DNA of 64,000 nucleotides from Aequorivita sp. UBA3180 (GCA_002364215.1 DEXQ01000018.1:175591-239590); one strand, 5' to 3'. Shown: positions 16,407 through 25,341, numbered from the stretch's first letter. Notes: generated by a model from the letters alone, not told the origin. Numbers and translations are program-made.

Positions 16407-16811
16407 TTAATTTTCCAACAGCATTTTTAATTTTGCAAGCATAATCACTTCACTTTTGTTCTTTGCTGCAAAGGAACTGGCAATAGCGTTTGCTGTCTTC
16501 CAGATTAGATCCTTTCGTTCTTTGGTGAAAAGCTTGGGGTTCTCTTTTTTATAATCTGCAAAACTCTCAAAACAATCGCTTGCGTCAAGCTGTTCGTAGT
16601 CAAACCAATCAAATACAACTTCTATCTGGTATGCGGCATCTGAATGGAAGGGATCCTCATAATCGTCCAGGTTTTTCCATTGTTCCGCCACAATGTTTTT
16701 CAAAATATCATATTCTGCTTTCCGCACCACTTTGTCCGCCGCGGCAATGGCGTAAAAAAGTTCGCCCATTTTTTGATAAAACAGGAGTTGAGGTTTATCA
16801 ACGGTTCCCAT
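16407..16811 (-). CDS. TerB-like protein
   Basis: A 134-aa all-helical soluble protein. The segment GELFYAIAAADKVVRKAEYDILKNIV near residues 16-41 matches the first helices of TerB/DjlA-like domains, including the aspartate of the AAAD turn that binds metal in that fold. The rest (FEDPFHSD-like YEDPFHSDAAYQ, KERKDLIWKTANAIASSFAAKNKSE) is helical. Upstream it shares the intergenic FNR-like box with the divergent kinase gene, with a TAGTTTTA -7 element on the minus strand. Function unknown; stress-linked by family and context. Confidence 0.65.
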   Translation of the reverse strand: MGTVDKPQLLFYQKMGELFYAIAAADKVVRKAEYDILKNIVAEQWKNLDDYEDPFHSDAAYQIEVVFDWFDYEQLDASDCFESFADYKKENPKLFTKERKDLIWKTANAIASSFAAKNKSEVIMLAKLKMLLEN

Positions 16812-16840
16812 ATTCTTTAATTTAATGATTCTTAAAGGTG

Positions 16841-16916
16841 TAAAACTAAATAGTTTTCAAACGAAATTTTATGATAAAAATCAGTTCCAAAAAACTGTTT
16901 AAAATCCTTACTTTTG
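16841..16916. promoter_or_regulatory. Divergent promoter region with shared FNR/CRP-like box
   Basis: TGATAAAAATCA (16872-16883), centred at 16877.5. On the minus strand TAGTTTTA (16848-16841) starts 29.5 bp away and would serve the TerB-like gene. On the plus strand TACTTTTG (16909-16916) starts 31.5 bp away, two bases off the spacing of all other sites, and would give a transcript start at or near the kinase ATG at 16921. Confidence 0.65.
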
Positions 16917-16920
16917 GGGG

Positions 16921-18156
16921 ATGAAGGTTTTTGAGGGAAAAAAAGGCAATATTTTTAAGATTCTTTCCGAAGCAATATCGGAAGGTATTGTGATAGTTAA
17001 CGAAAACCAGGAAATTGTGACCTCAAATGAAGCTGCAGACCGCATGTTTGGTTATGAAGCAAAGGAACTTTTGGGAGAAAATATAAACTTGCTGATTCCT
17101 CGAGAGTATAGGCACAGCCATACCGAACAGGTTGAGGAATACTTGGAAAAGAGCGATCCGCGCCAAATGGGCCACGGGCGTGATCTTTACGGCCGGCGCA
17201 AGGACGGTAGCGTTTTTCCGGTGGAAGCGGGCTTGAACCCCTTTGAAATTTATGGCAGTAAATATGTAATGGCGCTAGTAACCGATATTACCGTTCGTAA
17301 AACCCAAGAGAAGGAAATTATAGAGCTCAACCTGCATTTGGAGCAAAAAGTGGAGGCGCGAACCAAAGAACTTAAGCAAACAATAAAAGAGTTAAAGGAG
17401 GAAGTTTCAAAACGCAAGGAAGCAGAATATAAAATCATGGAATCGCTTCGAAAAGAAAGAGAGCTCAACGAATTGAAAACGAAATTCCTCTCGTTGGTTT
17501 CCCATGAGTTCAAGACGCCTTTAAGCGGTATTCTTACTTCAGCTACCCTTGTGGGGAAATATACAGAGACAGAGCATCAGGAAAAGCGCGAAAAGCATTT
17601 AAGAACTATTCAAAATAAAGTGAAATACCTGAATAATATTTTGAACGATTTCCTTTCTATTGAACGTTTAGAGTCTGGCAAGGCTACTTATAAATTTGAT
17701 GTCTTCCCGCTGAGCAAAGTAGTGAACGAAGTGATTTATAACGCAAATATGCTTTTGAAGGATGGCCAGCGTATAAATTATCCACAGAACATAGACGATA
17801 TTTTGGTGAATTTTGATGAAAAGATCCTTGAATTATCACTTACCAATCTTATAAACAATGCCATAAAATATTCGCCAGCACACACAGTTATAGATGTAGT
17901 GGTAATTCCACAAAAAGATTCCTTGAGTATAAAAATTATAGATGAAGGGATGGGTATTCCCGAAAAGGAACAGAAATATATTTTCAATAGGTATTTCCGT
18001 GCAGAAAACGCTCTGCTAGACCAAGGCACAGGTATTGGTCTGAATATTGTGAAAAGCCATTTGGAAAGCCTAGATGGTACAATTACCTTTGAAAGCGAAC
18101 AGAGCAAAGGCAGTACGTTTACAATTACCTTTCCCACAAATAACAATACAAATTAG
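16921..18156 (+). CDS. Soluble PAS-domain histidine kinase, FixL-like heme residues
   Basis: A 411-aa kinase with no membrane helix. PAS domain at about 12-130: SEGIVIVNENQEIVTSNEAA, then PREYRHSHTEQVEEYL and GHGRDLYGRRKDGSVFPVEA. His67 and Arg87 align with the heme-binding His200 and distal Arg220 of Bradyrhizobium FixL and have the same 20-residue spacing. A coiled coil (about 130-185) leads to HisKA (phospho-acceptor His195 in SHEFKTPLSG) and HATPase (NLINNAIKYS, DEGMGIPE, GTGIGLNIV). Predicted to sense O2 or NO through heme and phosphorylate the regulator whose ATG lies one base after its stop. Heme binding is inferred. Confidence 0.9.
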   Translation: MKVFEGKKGNIFKILSEAISEGIVIVNENQEIVTSNEAADRMFGYEAKELLGENINLLIPREYRHSHTEQVEEYLEKSDPRQMGHGRDLYGRRKDGSVFPVEAGLNPFEIYGSKYVMALVTDITVRKTQEKEIIELNLHLEQKVEARTKELKQTIKELKEEVSKRKEAEYKIMESLRKERELNELKTKFLSLVSHEFKTPLSGILTSATLVGKYTETEHQEKREKHLRTIQNKVKYLNNILNDFLSIERLESGKATYKFDVFPLSKVVNEVIYNANMLLKDGQRINYPQNIDDILVNFDEKILELSLTNLINNAIKYSPAHTVIDVVVIPQKDSLSIKIIDEGMGIPEKEQKYIFNRYFRAENALLDQGTGIGLNIVKSHLESLDGTITFESEQSKGSTFTITFPTNNNTN

Positions 18157-18157
18157 C

Positions 18158-19210
18158 ATGAAGACAATACTTCTTATTGAAGACGATACCGCATTAAGAG
18201 AAAATACAGCTGAACTTTTGGAGCTTTCCGGCTATACCGTTTTTACCGCACCCAATGGTAAAATTGGCATTGAAAGAGCAAAAAAGGAAAACCCGAGCAT
18301 CATTGTTTGTGACATAATGATGCCAGAAATTGACGGCTATGGAGTACTTGAAAGTGTAGCTTCGGAAGAAAAAACGAAGCATATCCCTTTTATCTTTCTT
18401 TCGGCAAAAACGGAGCACAAAGAAATTCGCAAAGGTATGGATATGGGGGCGGACGACTACCTTACCAAACCATTTGACGAAGAGGAGTTGTTAAGTGCCG
18501 TAGAAAGCCGTTTGGCAAAAGCGAGTATTTTGGCAATGCGCAAGAACAATAAAGTTGCGGAGACCGATGAGGGTGATGAAAACCCACAGAACCTGAACCA
18601 GTTGAAAAACTTTTTTTGTGATGAAGGCGAAGTGTCCAATTATAAAAAAGGAGAAACCGTTTACCAAAAAGGTGACCACTCCAACAGTATGTTCCTAATC
18701 TTGAAAGGGGTTGTGAAAACACATACGATGGACGCCAATGCGAAAGAGTTAATTACAGGGCTATACAAAGCCGATGACTTTTTGGGTTTCACTTCTTTTG
18801 ACGATAACATTCCCTATAATGAAACCGCTACAGCTGTGGAAGACACTGAAGTTGTGGGAATTTCAAAAACCTATGTGAAGGATATTCTGAAAAAAAGCCA
18901 AGATGTTTCCTTAGAATTGATGAATCTTTTAACCGATAATCTTTCTGAAATAAAGCAGCAATTGGTTAAAATGGCCTACAGCTCCGTTCGGAAAAAAACG
19001 GCCAGCACCATTCTTCAATTTGTGGAGATTATGGACAAAAAACCGGATGCGCCCCTTCGCATCTCACGCAATGACCTTGCTACAACTGCCGGAATTGCTA
19101 CCGAAAGCTTGATAAGAACCCTTTCAGATTTCAAAAAAGATGGTATTATTGAAATTGAAGGCCGCGATATTCGCATCGTAGATTTGGATGGTCTTCGTGA
19201 TATAAACTAA
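18158..19210 (+). CDS. Response regulator fused to CRP/FNR-type transcription factor
   Basis: A 350-aa fusion. Start at ATG 18158, just after the kinase stop, where the receiver begins (MKTILLIEDDTALREN). REC domain at 1-120: acidic pair near 9-10, phospho-Asp52 (VCDIMMPEIDG), FLSAK, LTKPFDEEE. Then a cyclic-nucleotide-fold domain at about 150-265 (YKKGETVYQKGDHSNSMFLI) and a winged helix at 290-350 (ISRNDLATTAGIATESLIRT). The recognition helix keeps the Glu and Arg that contact TGA half-sites in FNR/CRP. No N-terminal FNR cysteine cluster. It thus combines FixJ- and FixK-like modules and is the prime candidate for binding the TGA-N6-TCA boxes here. Confidence 0.9.
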   Translation: MKTILLIEDDTALRENTAELLELSGYTVFTAPNGKIGIERAKKENPSIIVCDIMMPEIDGYGVLESVASEEKTKHIPFIFLSAKTEHKEIRKGMDMGADDYLTKPFDEEELLSAVESRLAKASILAMRKNNKVAETDEGDENPQNLNQLKNFFCDEGEVSNYKKGETVYQKGDHSNSMFLILKGVVKTHTMDANAKELITGLYKADDFLGFTSFDDNIPYNETATAVEDTEVVGISKTYVKDILKKSQDVSLELMNLLTDNLSEIKQQLVKMAYSSVRKKTASTILQFVEIMDKKPDAPLRISRNDLATTAGIATESLIRTLSDFKKDGIIEIEGRDIRIVDLDGLRDIN

Positions 19211-19236
19211 TATCCCAGGTCATTTTTTCTTAAAGC

Positions 19237-19279
19237 TGATTTTTATCATTTTCTGTACCGACCTATAAAGATAATTTTG
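19237..19279 (+). promoter_or_regulatory. FNR/CRP-like box and -7 element upstream of usp 19302
   Basis: TGATTTTTATCA (19237-19248), symmetrical half-sites, centre 19242.5. TAATTTTG (19272-19279) is a perfect -7 element at the standard 29.5-bp spacing; predicted start near 19284. Confidence 0.75.
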
Positions 19280-19301
19280 TCGGTAAGATTATGATGCTAT
19301 G

Positions 19302-20138
19302 ATGAACGTATTGATCCCGACGGATTTTTCTGAAAATTCACACAACGCCATTAAGTATGCGCTGACATATTTTTCTGACGTTGCCGTTAATTTTTATATT
19401 CTTCATGTCTCACCTAAAAATTCAGATTACAAAGAAGAAGAACAACACAGGTTTTCAGATTTTGAGGCTGAGATGCAGACAGTCCAGAGTACTTCCGTTT
19501 TATTAAAGGAAGAAATAAAGACATGCCAGTTTCAGTCCAAGAACCAAGCTCATAAATTCCTTCCCCTGCAGGAAAACATGAATTTGGTGGAAGCCATTAG
19601 GAAGCAAGTGGCTGAAAAGGAAATAGACTATATTTTAATGGGCACCAAGGGCACTTCAAAATCCAATAGAAGTGAATTGGGAAGCAACACTTGTGATGTA
19701 ATTACTAAGGTAAAATGTCCCATACTTGTAATTCCCGAACATGCAAGGTTCAATGGCATTAAAAACATTGCTTTCTTAACGGATTATAATTGCATTTACC
19801 GCAACAAGGTAATCTCTTCGCTTTCTGAAACGTTGGATTTGCACCGTTCACCACTGCGAGTGCTTCACATAAAAGCGCGAAATAGTGATCTTACCGCATC
19901 ACAAACTGACAACAAAGGGTTTTTACATTACTTTTTCAAAGATAAAAAGCACAGTTTCCATTTTGTTGAAAACAAAGACTTGGAAATAGGCATTCAGGAT
20001 TTTGTAGAAACCTGGGAAATTAGTCTTGTTTCCATCGTGGCCAAAAACCTTAATCTTATACAAAGACTTTTATTGCGTCCTACGCTAAAATCTGTTAGTT
20101 ACACTGCAGATGTGCCCTTTTTGGTACTTCATGAATAG
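19302..20138 (+). CDS. Universal stress protein, tandem Usp domains
   Basis: A 278-aa protein (ATG 19302; a second ATG one codon earlier is equivalent). The N-terminal domain begins MNVLIPTDFSENSHNAIKYA and has GTKGTSKSNRSELGSNTCDV, a full G-2x-G-9x-GS nucleotide site. The C-terminal half (150-278) lacks that motif and is degenerate, so probably only the first domain binds nucleotide. It lies 91 bp after the regulator gene under its own FNR-like promoter, making it a likely direct target of its neighbour. Confidence 0.9.
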   Translation: MNVLIPTDFSENSHNAIKYALTYFSDVAVNFYILHVSPKNSDYKEEEQHRFSDFEAEMQTVQSTSVLLKEEIKTCQFQSKNQAHKFLPLQENMNLVEAIRKQVAEKEIDYILMGTKGTSKSNRSELGSNTCDVITKVKCPILVIPEHARFNGIKNIAFLTDYNCIYRNKVISSLSETLDLHRSPLRVLHIKARNSDLTASQTDNKGFLHYFFKDKKHSFHFVENKDLEIGIQDFVETWEISLVSIVAKNLNLIQRLLLRPTLKSVSYTADVPFLVLHE

Positions 20139-20189
20139 TTATCAATAGTAGTTAAATTTGGCTATTACTGAAATTGGGGCATTACAAAT

Positions 20190-20414
20190 TCATTCTTCTC
20201 GACCAATTGGGTAATCCTCATAAAAATCCTCAAAGGTTTTAATGGTGGTGTAATTATCTTTTAAAACCTTAAAGACTGAGAATATTAAAAAAGCTTGACC
20301 AAAGACAGTTAAATAAAATACCCAACTAAACGGAAAATCCATAGTGGCAAAGACAGCAACTGTTACCAGAACAAAGGTGGTTATTACAAGATATGTGATA
20401 GCAGAAAAATTCAT
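20190..20414 (-). CDS. Small two-helix membrane protein
   Basis: A 74-aa protein with two membrane segments (about 6-25 and 30-50) and an acidic C-terminal tail (TFEDFYEDYPIGREE). No family recognised. It points toward the usp gene at 19302 and starts 142 bp from the divergent usp operon. The intergenic FNR-like box at 20489 is not matched by a -7 element at the usual distance on this strand, so its own control is unclear. Confidence 0.65.
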   Translation of the reverse strand: MNFSAITYLVITTFVLVTVAVFATMDFPFSWVFYLTVFGQAFLIFSVFKVLKDNYTTIKTFEDFYEDYPIGREE

Positions 20415-20488
20415 AACTTTTTAGTTTTAAATTACGAAATAAATAGTTGGTCTGCTCTTAATGATTCCTTAAAAATCAGGATGTTAAT

Positions 20489-20531
20489 TGATATTTGTCA
20501 TATTTTAACTCTACTGTAATGGTTATCTTTA
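20489..20531 (+). promoter_or_regulatory. FNR/CRP-like box and -7 element upstream of the usp operon
   Basis: TGATATTTGTCA (20489-20500), centre 20494.5, followed at 29.5 bp by TATCTTTA (20524-20531), one mismatch to TAnnTTTG. Predicted transcript start near 20536, 20 nt before the ATG. Confidence 0.7.
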
Positions 20532-20555
20532 CGTAATTATTTTAAAGAGTTTGCT

Positions 20556-21401
20556 ATGCGAAAAATACTCATCCCAACTGATTTCTCTGAAAATTCAATG
20601 AATGCTGTTAAATATGCTACCGAGCTTTTTAAATATGAACGTTCAGAACTATACTTGCTTCACGCTTTTTCCGATTCGGTTTATGAAGATAAGGCCCGAT
20701 TAGCCGATGCGGTTTTTGAGGAATTACAGCAAAAGGCACTTCAAAAAGCAAAGGATAATCTAGAGGAAACTCGGAAACAAATTATCGGTTTTTCCCCTAA
20801 TCCAAAACACAATTTACACACCATTGCAGAGTTTGGCCTTTTAGTAGATTCGGTAAATGATTGGGTGGAAAAGGAAAATATAGATGTAGTAGTTATGGGC
20901 ACCAAGGGCGAAACTGCCGATAAAAAAATTACTTTTGGCAGCAACACACTTCAGGTAATAAAATATGTAAAATGCCCAGTGCTTGCTATTCCGGCTGTTT
21001 ATGGTGATGTGCACCCGAAGCATCTACTGTTCCCAACCGATTATCAATTGCCGTACAAACGCCGCGAGTTAAAACTGGTGAGCAATATTGCAAAATGTTT
21101 TGTTTCGAAAATGGATTTCCTTTACGTTTCAAAATTTCCGTCACTCTCATTGCGACAGCAGGATAACAAAAAATTTCTGGAAGTCTCTTTCTGTGATAAC
21201 CAAACCAATTTTCATCAAGTTTCTGGAACAAACGTTACAAAAGCCATCAATACCTTTATCATTGAAAACCCAATAGATATGCTTGTCATGGTAAATACCC
21301 GCCATTCCTATTTGGAAAACATACTCTACCAGTCTACCATTGAAAAGATAGGGCTCAAAATAGACATTCCTTTTTTAGTACTTCAAAATCTACCGAGATA
21401 A
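20556..21401 (+). CDS. Universal stress protein, tandem Usp domains
   Basis: A 281-aa protein. Opens MRKILIPTDFSENSMNAVKYA; nucleotide motif GTKGETADKKITFGSNTLQV near residues 113-132; the C-terminal half retains the fold (HLLFPTDYQLPYKRRELKL...IDIPFLVLQ) but not the glycine motif. First gene of a run of three Usp genes, a nuclease-like gene and a metallo-hydrolase on one strand with gaps of at most 19 bp, driven by the box at 20489. Confidence 0.9.
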   Translation: MRKILIPTDFSENSMNAVKYATELFKYERSELYLLHAFSDSVYEDKARLADAVFEELQQKALQKAKDNLEETRKQIIGFSPNPKHNLHTIAEFGLLVDSVNDWVEKENIDVVVMGTKGETADKKITFGSNTLQVIKYVKCPVLAIPAVYGDVHPKHLLFPTDYQLPYKRRELKLVSNIAKCFVSKMDFLYVSKFPSLSLRQQDNKKFLEVSFCDNQTNFHQVSGTNVTKAINTFIIENPIDMLVMVNTRHSYLENILYQSTIEKIGLKIDIPFLVLQNLPR

Positions 21402-21420
21402 ACCTTTAAAAATATTGACA

Positions 21421-22269
21421 ATGAAAAAAATTCTTGTTCCAACCGATTTCTCAAAAAACGCTTATGCTGCTTTGTTTTATGTTACAAAACTCTTTAGTGA
21501 TGAAGCGCTGCAAATTACAATTCTCCATTCCTTTGGTGAAGAAGTAGGTAAGCTAACAAGCCGTGTGGATATTGGACGTTCTGAAAATATAATTGAAAAA
21601 CTATATCGTCAATCAGATGAGGATGGAGAACAACTGGTTCATAAAATAAAACTTGATTCCTCTAAAGTTGCACACAATTTTGAAGTCATTTCCACCCCCG
21701 CCACTCTATCAAAGACCATTAATAAATTGGTTTCTACGGAAGGGATAGATCTCGTGGTAATGGGCAGCAAGGGCCGCACGGGTGCCGAAGATGTTCTGGT
21801 GGGAAGTACAACTGTAAAAATAACCAAATCTTTAGAAGGGTGTCCGCTGCTCATCGTACCTAGGGAAGTTGATTTTGTTGTTCCCACAAATATAGCTTTC
21901 GCGACAGACTACAATGATTTCTATCAACTTTCAAAATTGAGACCAATCGTTCGTTTGGTGCGACAGTACAATTCAAATATACATATGCTACACGTGGGGA
22001 GTGAAAATGAATTGGATGCCAAACAACAACAAAATCTTGAACAATACCGAAATGACCTTACTGAATATGACACAGAGTTCCATTTCATACCTAAAAAGGA
22101 AAATATTTCAAAAACACTGCACAACTTCATTGATAGCAATAAAATGGACTTATTGGCCTTGGTGTACCACAAACATGCTTTTTTAAAGCAACTCTTCCGC
22201 GAGCCAGTAGTTAGTAGGGTAGGGAAGCACACGCATACACCTACTTTGGTAATTCCTATTAAAAACTAA
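21421..22269 (+). CDS. Universal stress protein, tandem Usp domains
   Basis: A 282-aa protein from ATG 21421 (an in-frame TTG two codons earlier is not favoured). N-terminus MKKILVPTDFSKNAYAALFYV; nucleotide motif GSKGRTGAEDVLVGSTTVKI; second half degenerate but Usp-like (NIAFATDYNDFYQLSKL...THTPTLVIP). It differs clearly in sequence from its two flanking paralogues, so the cluster is not a recent tandem duplication. Starts 19 bp after the preceding stop. Confidence 0.9.
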   Translation: MKKILVPTDFSKNAYAALFYVTKLFSDEALQITILHSFGEEVGKLTSRVDIGRSENIIEKLYRQSDEDGEQLVHKIKLDSSKVAHNFEVISTPATLSKTINKLVSTEGIDLVVMGSKGRTGAEDVLVGSTTVKITKSLEGCPLLIVPREVDFVVPTNIAFATDYNDFYQLSKLRPIVRLVRQYNSNIHMLHVGSENELDAKQQQNLEQYRNDLTEYDTEFHFIPKKENISKTLHNFIDSNKMDLLALVYHKHAFLKQLFREPVVSRVGKHTHTPTLVIPIKN

Positions 22270-22280
22270 AATTTCAAAAA

Positions 22281-23132
22281 ATGAAAAAGCGAATATTAAT
22301 ACCCACAGATTTTTCAAGAAACGCATGGAATGCAATAAAATATGCCATGGAGCTCTATAAGAGGGAATATGTGGAGTTTTTCATATTGCACACCTATTAC
22401 CTTTCAGGGTATTCAAAAGAAAACCTATTGAGTCCTGAACCTACGGAAAAAGATCTAAAAAAAGTTCAGGAAGCTTCAGAGAAAGACATGGAGAAGCTGA
22501 AGGTGCAAATGGGTTTCTATGAAGAAAATGACAACCACACATTTCAATATATGAGTGAATTTGGCTCGTTCTTCGATGTGATGAAAAAGACTGTGGAAAA
22601 GCAGGACATAGAATTGGTAGTTATGGGAACCCAAGGAGAGACGGACAATAAAACCGTTATTTTGGGCAGTAACGCAGTAAATGCAATGGAAAAAATTAGA
22701 AATTGCCCAGTGCTTGCCATTCCTTCAAATGTGTTATTCAAAGATCCGAATGAAATTGTATTTCCCACTAGCTTTAGAACACATTACAAAGAAAAGGAAT
22801 TGGCTACTTTAGTAGAAATTTCACGCTGCACTAACTCCCCAATCCGTATTTTGCATATTCAAAAAGGAAAAAATCTTTCAAAATCGCAACTGGAAAATAA
22901 AGCTTTGTTGGAAAAAATTCTGGAAGCTGCCAATTACACCCATCATACCCTATACGACATCGAGATTAATGACGGCGTACGCTGTTTCGTGCAAAGCCGA
23001 CAGAGCGAGATGATTGCCATTGTAAACAAGAAGCACAATTTCTTTGGAAGTGTATTTTCAAATCCGATGGTCAAAGAACTCGGCAAGCACAGTAACGTGC
23101 CACTTTTGGCGATGCACGATTTAAGAAATTGA
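22281..23132 (+). CDS. Universal stress protein, tandem Usp domains
   Basis: A 283-aa protein: MKKRILIPTDFSRNAWNAIKYA, nucleotide motif GTQGETDNKTVILGSNAVNA, then a second Usp-like half without the glycine signature (EIVFPTSFRTHYKEKELATL...SNVPLLAMH). Third in the operon, 11 bp after the previous stop; the downstream ATP-cone/nuclease gene starts 5 bp after its TGA. The family often binds ATP or AMP and supports survival in growth arrest; the actual client is unknown. Confidence 0.9.
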   Translation: MKKRILIPTDFSRNAWNAIKYAMELYKREYVEFFILHTYYLSGYSKENLLSPEPTEKDLKKVQEASEKDMEKLKVQMGFYEENDNHTFQYMSEFGSFFDVMKKTVEKQDIELVVMGTQGETDNKTVILGSNAVNAMEKIRNCPVLAIPSNVLFKDPNEIVFPTSFRTHYKEKELATLVEISRCTNSPIRILHIQKGKNLSKSQLENKALLEKILEAANYTHHTLYDIEINDGVRCFVQSRQSEMIAIVNKKHNFFGSVFSNPMVKELGKHSNVPLLAMHDLRN

Positions 23133-23137
23133 GCAAA

Positions 23138-23983
23138 ATGTCAAAAAATCATCAGGATATTGAAGTAATAAAACATTCAGGCCAAAAGGCGAAGTTTTCA
23201 ATTGAAAAACTAAAAGGCTCGCTACGGAAAAGCGGCGCGGATGAAGCATTGGTCAACGAAATTGCAAATAACGTCCGCGATGAGCTTTATCAGGGTATTT
23301 CAACTAAAGAAATCTACAATCGTGCCTTTGCGCTTCTCAAAAAAAAGAAAAAAGGCTACGCTTCAAAATATAAGTTGAAAAAAGCAATTTACGAGCTTGG
23401 TCCCACAGGTTTTCCTTTTGAAAAATTTGTTGGGGCAATCCTTTTTTACAGTGGTTATGAAGTAAAGACAGGGCAGTTTTTACAGGGAAAATGCGTAACC
23501 CACGAAGTAGATGTGGTAGCGCATAAAAACGGACAGTATGTTGTGGCTGAGTGTAAATTCCATAGTGATGAGGGGCGTAATTGTGATATAAAAGTTCCAC
23601 TCTATATACATTCCCGCTATCGCGACATTCTCAATTTTTACGCCAATAGTAACAATGGTGAAAAACCAAACGAAGGTTGGGTAGTTACCAATACCCGTTT
23701 TACCGAAGATGCCATAAAATATGGGGAATGCGTTGGCCTCCACCTTTTAAGCTGGGATCTTCCGAAAGATAATGGTATCAAGGACCGTATAGACCGTTTG
23801 GGACTCTATCCTGTTACCGTTTCCACCTTACTAAGTCAGCGAGAGAAACAGTTTTTGCTCAGCCGTGATGTAGTGCTCTGCAAGCAATTGATAAATGATC
23901 ATTTCTATTTGGACCATTTGGGAATTTCAGAAAAAAGAAAAGAGAGGATATTAAATGAGATTGAACAATTATGCAAAAAATAA
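23138..23983 (+). CDS. ATP-cone domain fused to PD-(D/E)XK restriction-endonuclease-like domain (copy 1)
   Basis: A 281-aa protein; ATG 23138 chosen over an upstream TTG overlapping the usp stop. Residues 5-90 form an ATP-cone (IEVIKHSGQKAKFSIEKLKG; SKYKLKKAIYELGPTGFPFE), the nucleotide-sensing module of ribonucleotide reductases and NrdR. Residues 90-200 look like an Mrr-type nuclease: GYEVKTGQFLQGKCVTHEVDVVA with the catalytic Asp, then VVAECKFH (E-x-K). No methylase or specificity gene is near. It sits in the FNR-box usp operon and overlaps the metallo-hydrolase by 13 bp. A paralogue lies at 25923 on the other strand. Function unknown; nucleotide-gated nuclease is inference. Confidence 0.8.
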   Translation: MSKNHQDIEVIKHSGQKAKFSIEKLKGSLRKSGADEALVNEIANNVRDELYQGISTKEIYNRAFALLKKKKKGYASKYKLKKAIYELGPTGFPFEKFVGAILFYSGYEVKTGQFLQGKCVTHEVDVVAHKNGQYVVAECKFHSDEGRNCDIKVPLYIHSRYRDILNFYANSNNGEKPNEGWVVTNTRFTEDAIKYGECVGLHLLSWDLPKDNGIKDRIDRLGLYPVTVSTLLSQREKQFLLSRDVVLCKQLINDHFYLDHLGISEKRKERILNEIEQLCKK

Positions 23984-25341
23984 AAATCCATTTCCTCGGT
24001 GCAGCGGGAACCGTAACGGGTTCGAAATATTTAATTGAAACTTCTGAAAAGAATATTTTAATAGACTGTGGCATGTTTCAGGGTCTAAAGGAATTGCGCG
24101 AAAAGAATTGGGAGTATTTGCCTATAGATGTTTCAACGATAGATATAGTACTTTTAACACACGGCCATTTAGACCATACGGGCTATTTGCCGCGATTGGT
24201 AAAACAAGGTTTCCGCGGAAAGATAATCGGAACTGCACCAACACTGGCAATTACTAAAATAATTTTGCTGGACAGTGCCAAAATCCACGAAGAAGAAGCT
24301 GAAAGAGCGAATGAAGGAGGCTATTCCAAACACAAACCCGCCGAGCCGTTTTATAGTGGTGAAGAAGCTGAGGTTACATTAGGTTTTTTCCATGCTGAAG
24401 AAAAAGATAAATGGATTAAACTTTCAGAAAATATACAATATCGGTTTCGGTATAACGGGCATATTATTGGTGCTACTTTCATTGAGCTGGAAATTTTCGG
24501 AAAAATATTTGTCTTTTCGGGTGATATTGGTCGTGAGCACGATTTATTGCTTTCCCCGCCCGAAAAACCGCAATGGGCAGACTATCTTTTTATGGAAAGC
24601 ACTTACGGAAACAAATTGCATCCAAAGGAAAGCGTTACGGATAAATTGGTTGAACTCATCACGAAAACCATTCACAACCGCGGCAATTTGATAATTCCTT
24701 CCTTTGCGGTGGAACGCTTACAGACGCTGATGTTTTTACTTTGGAAATTGTATAACGAAAATAAAATTCCAAACATCCCAATTTTTATTGATAGTCCGAT
24801 GGGCAATAATGTACTTTCGGTATTTCAAAATTTTCCGGATTGGCACAAACTGCCGATGAAGGATTTTAACGCAATGAACAACCGGATGAATATTATTACT
24901 TCCTATAAGGAAACTTGGGAAACCATTGACAATCCGCAGCCGAAAGTTGTTATTGCAGGTAGTGGAATGGTTACCGGCGGAAGGGTTCTTACTTATTTGA
25001 AACAGATGATTGATAAGACAAATACGACCGTTTTATTGGTAGGCTACCAAGCCGAAGGAACCCGAGGAAGACAACTTTTGGAAGGTGCGTATGAGTTGAA
25101 ATTCTTTGGAAAATACTATCCCGTAAAAGCTGAAGTCCATCATATAGAAAGTCTTTCAGCCCACGCTGACCAGCAGGGACTTTTGGATTGGACGAGCAAA
25201 ATAAAAAATATACCCGAAGAAGTATTTCTAATTCACGGCGAGCCTACGGCGCAGGATGCTTTTCGGGTGAAATTGCATGATACCTATGGATGGAATGTAA
25301 CCATTCCGATGTTATATGAAATAAAGGAGATTGTGATTTAA
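23971..25341 (+). CDS. MBL-fold beta-CASP metallo-hydrolase (RNase-like)
   Basis: A 456-aa protein. Metallo-beta-lactamase core with LLTHGHLDHTGYLPRLVK (HxHxDH) near residues 52-72, a GHIIGATFIELE histidine strand and FSGDIGRE near 187. It is interrupted by a beta-CASP domain (about 210-350: FAVERLQTLMFLL, FIDSPMGNNVL, VIAGSGMVTGGRV) and closed by an RMMBL motif (HIESLSAHADQQGLLDW). This is the architecture of CPSF-73/YSH1-type nucleases, acting on RNA or tRNA ends. Start overlaps the ATP-cone/nuclease gene, so the two are translationally coupled. Confidence 0.9.
   Translation: MQKIKIHFLGAAGTVTGSKYLIETSEKNILIDCGMFQGLKELREKNWEYLPIDVSTIDIVLLTHGHLDHTGYLPRLVKQGFRGKIIGTAPTLAITKIILLDSAKIHEEEAERANEGGYSKHKPAEPFYSGEEAEVTLGFFHAEEKDKWIKLSENIQYRFRYNGHIIGATFIELEIFGKIFVFSGDIGREHDLLLSPPEKPQWADYLFMESTYGNKLHPKESVTDKLVELITKTIHNRGNLIIPSFAVERLQTLMFLLWKLYNENKIPNIPIFIDSPMGNNVLSVFQNFPDWHKLPMKDFNAMNNRMNIITSYKETWETIDNPQPKVVIAGSGMVTGGRVLTYLKQMIDKTNTTVLLVGYQAEGTRGRQLLEGAYELKFFGKYYPVKAEVHHIESLSAHADQQGLLDWTSKIKNIPEEVFLIHGEPTAQDAFRVKLHDTYGWNVTIPMLYEIKEIVI

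Noticed and set aside
20415..20489. FNR-like control of the 74-aa membrane gene from the box at 20489
   Set aside because: No TAnnTTTG-like element at the 29.5-bp distance on the minus strand.
23138..23983. A classical restriction-modification system
   Set aside because: No methyltransferase or specificity subunit near either ATP-cone/nuclease copy.
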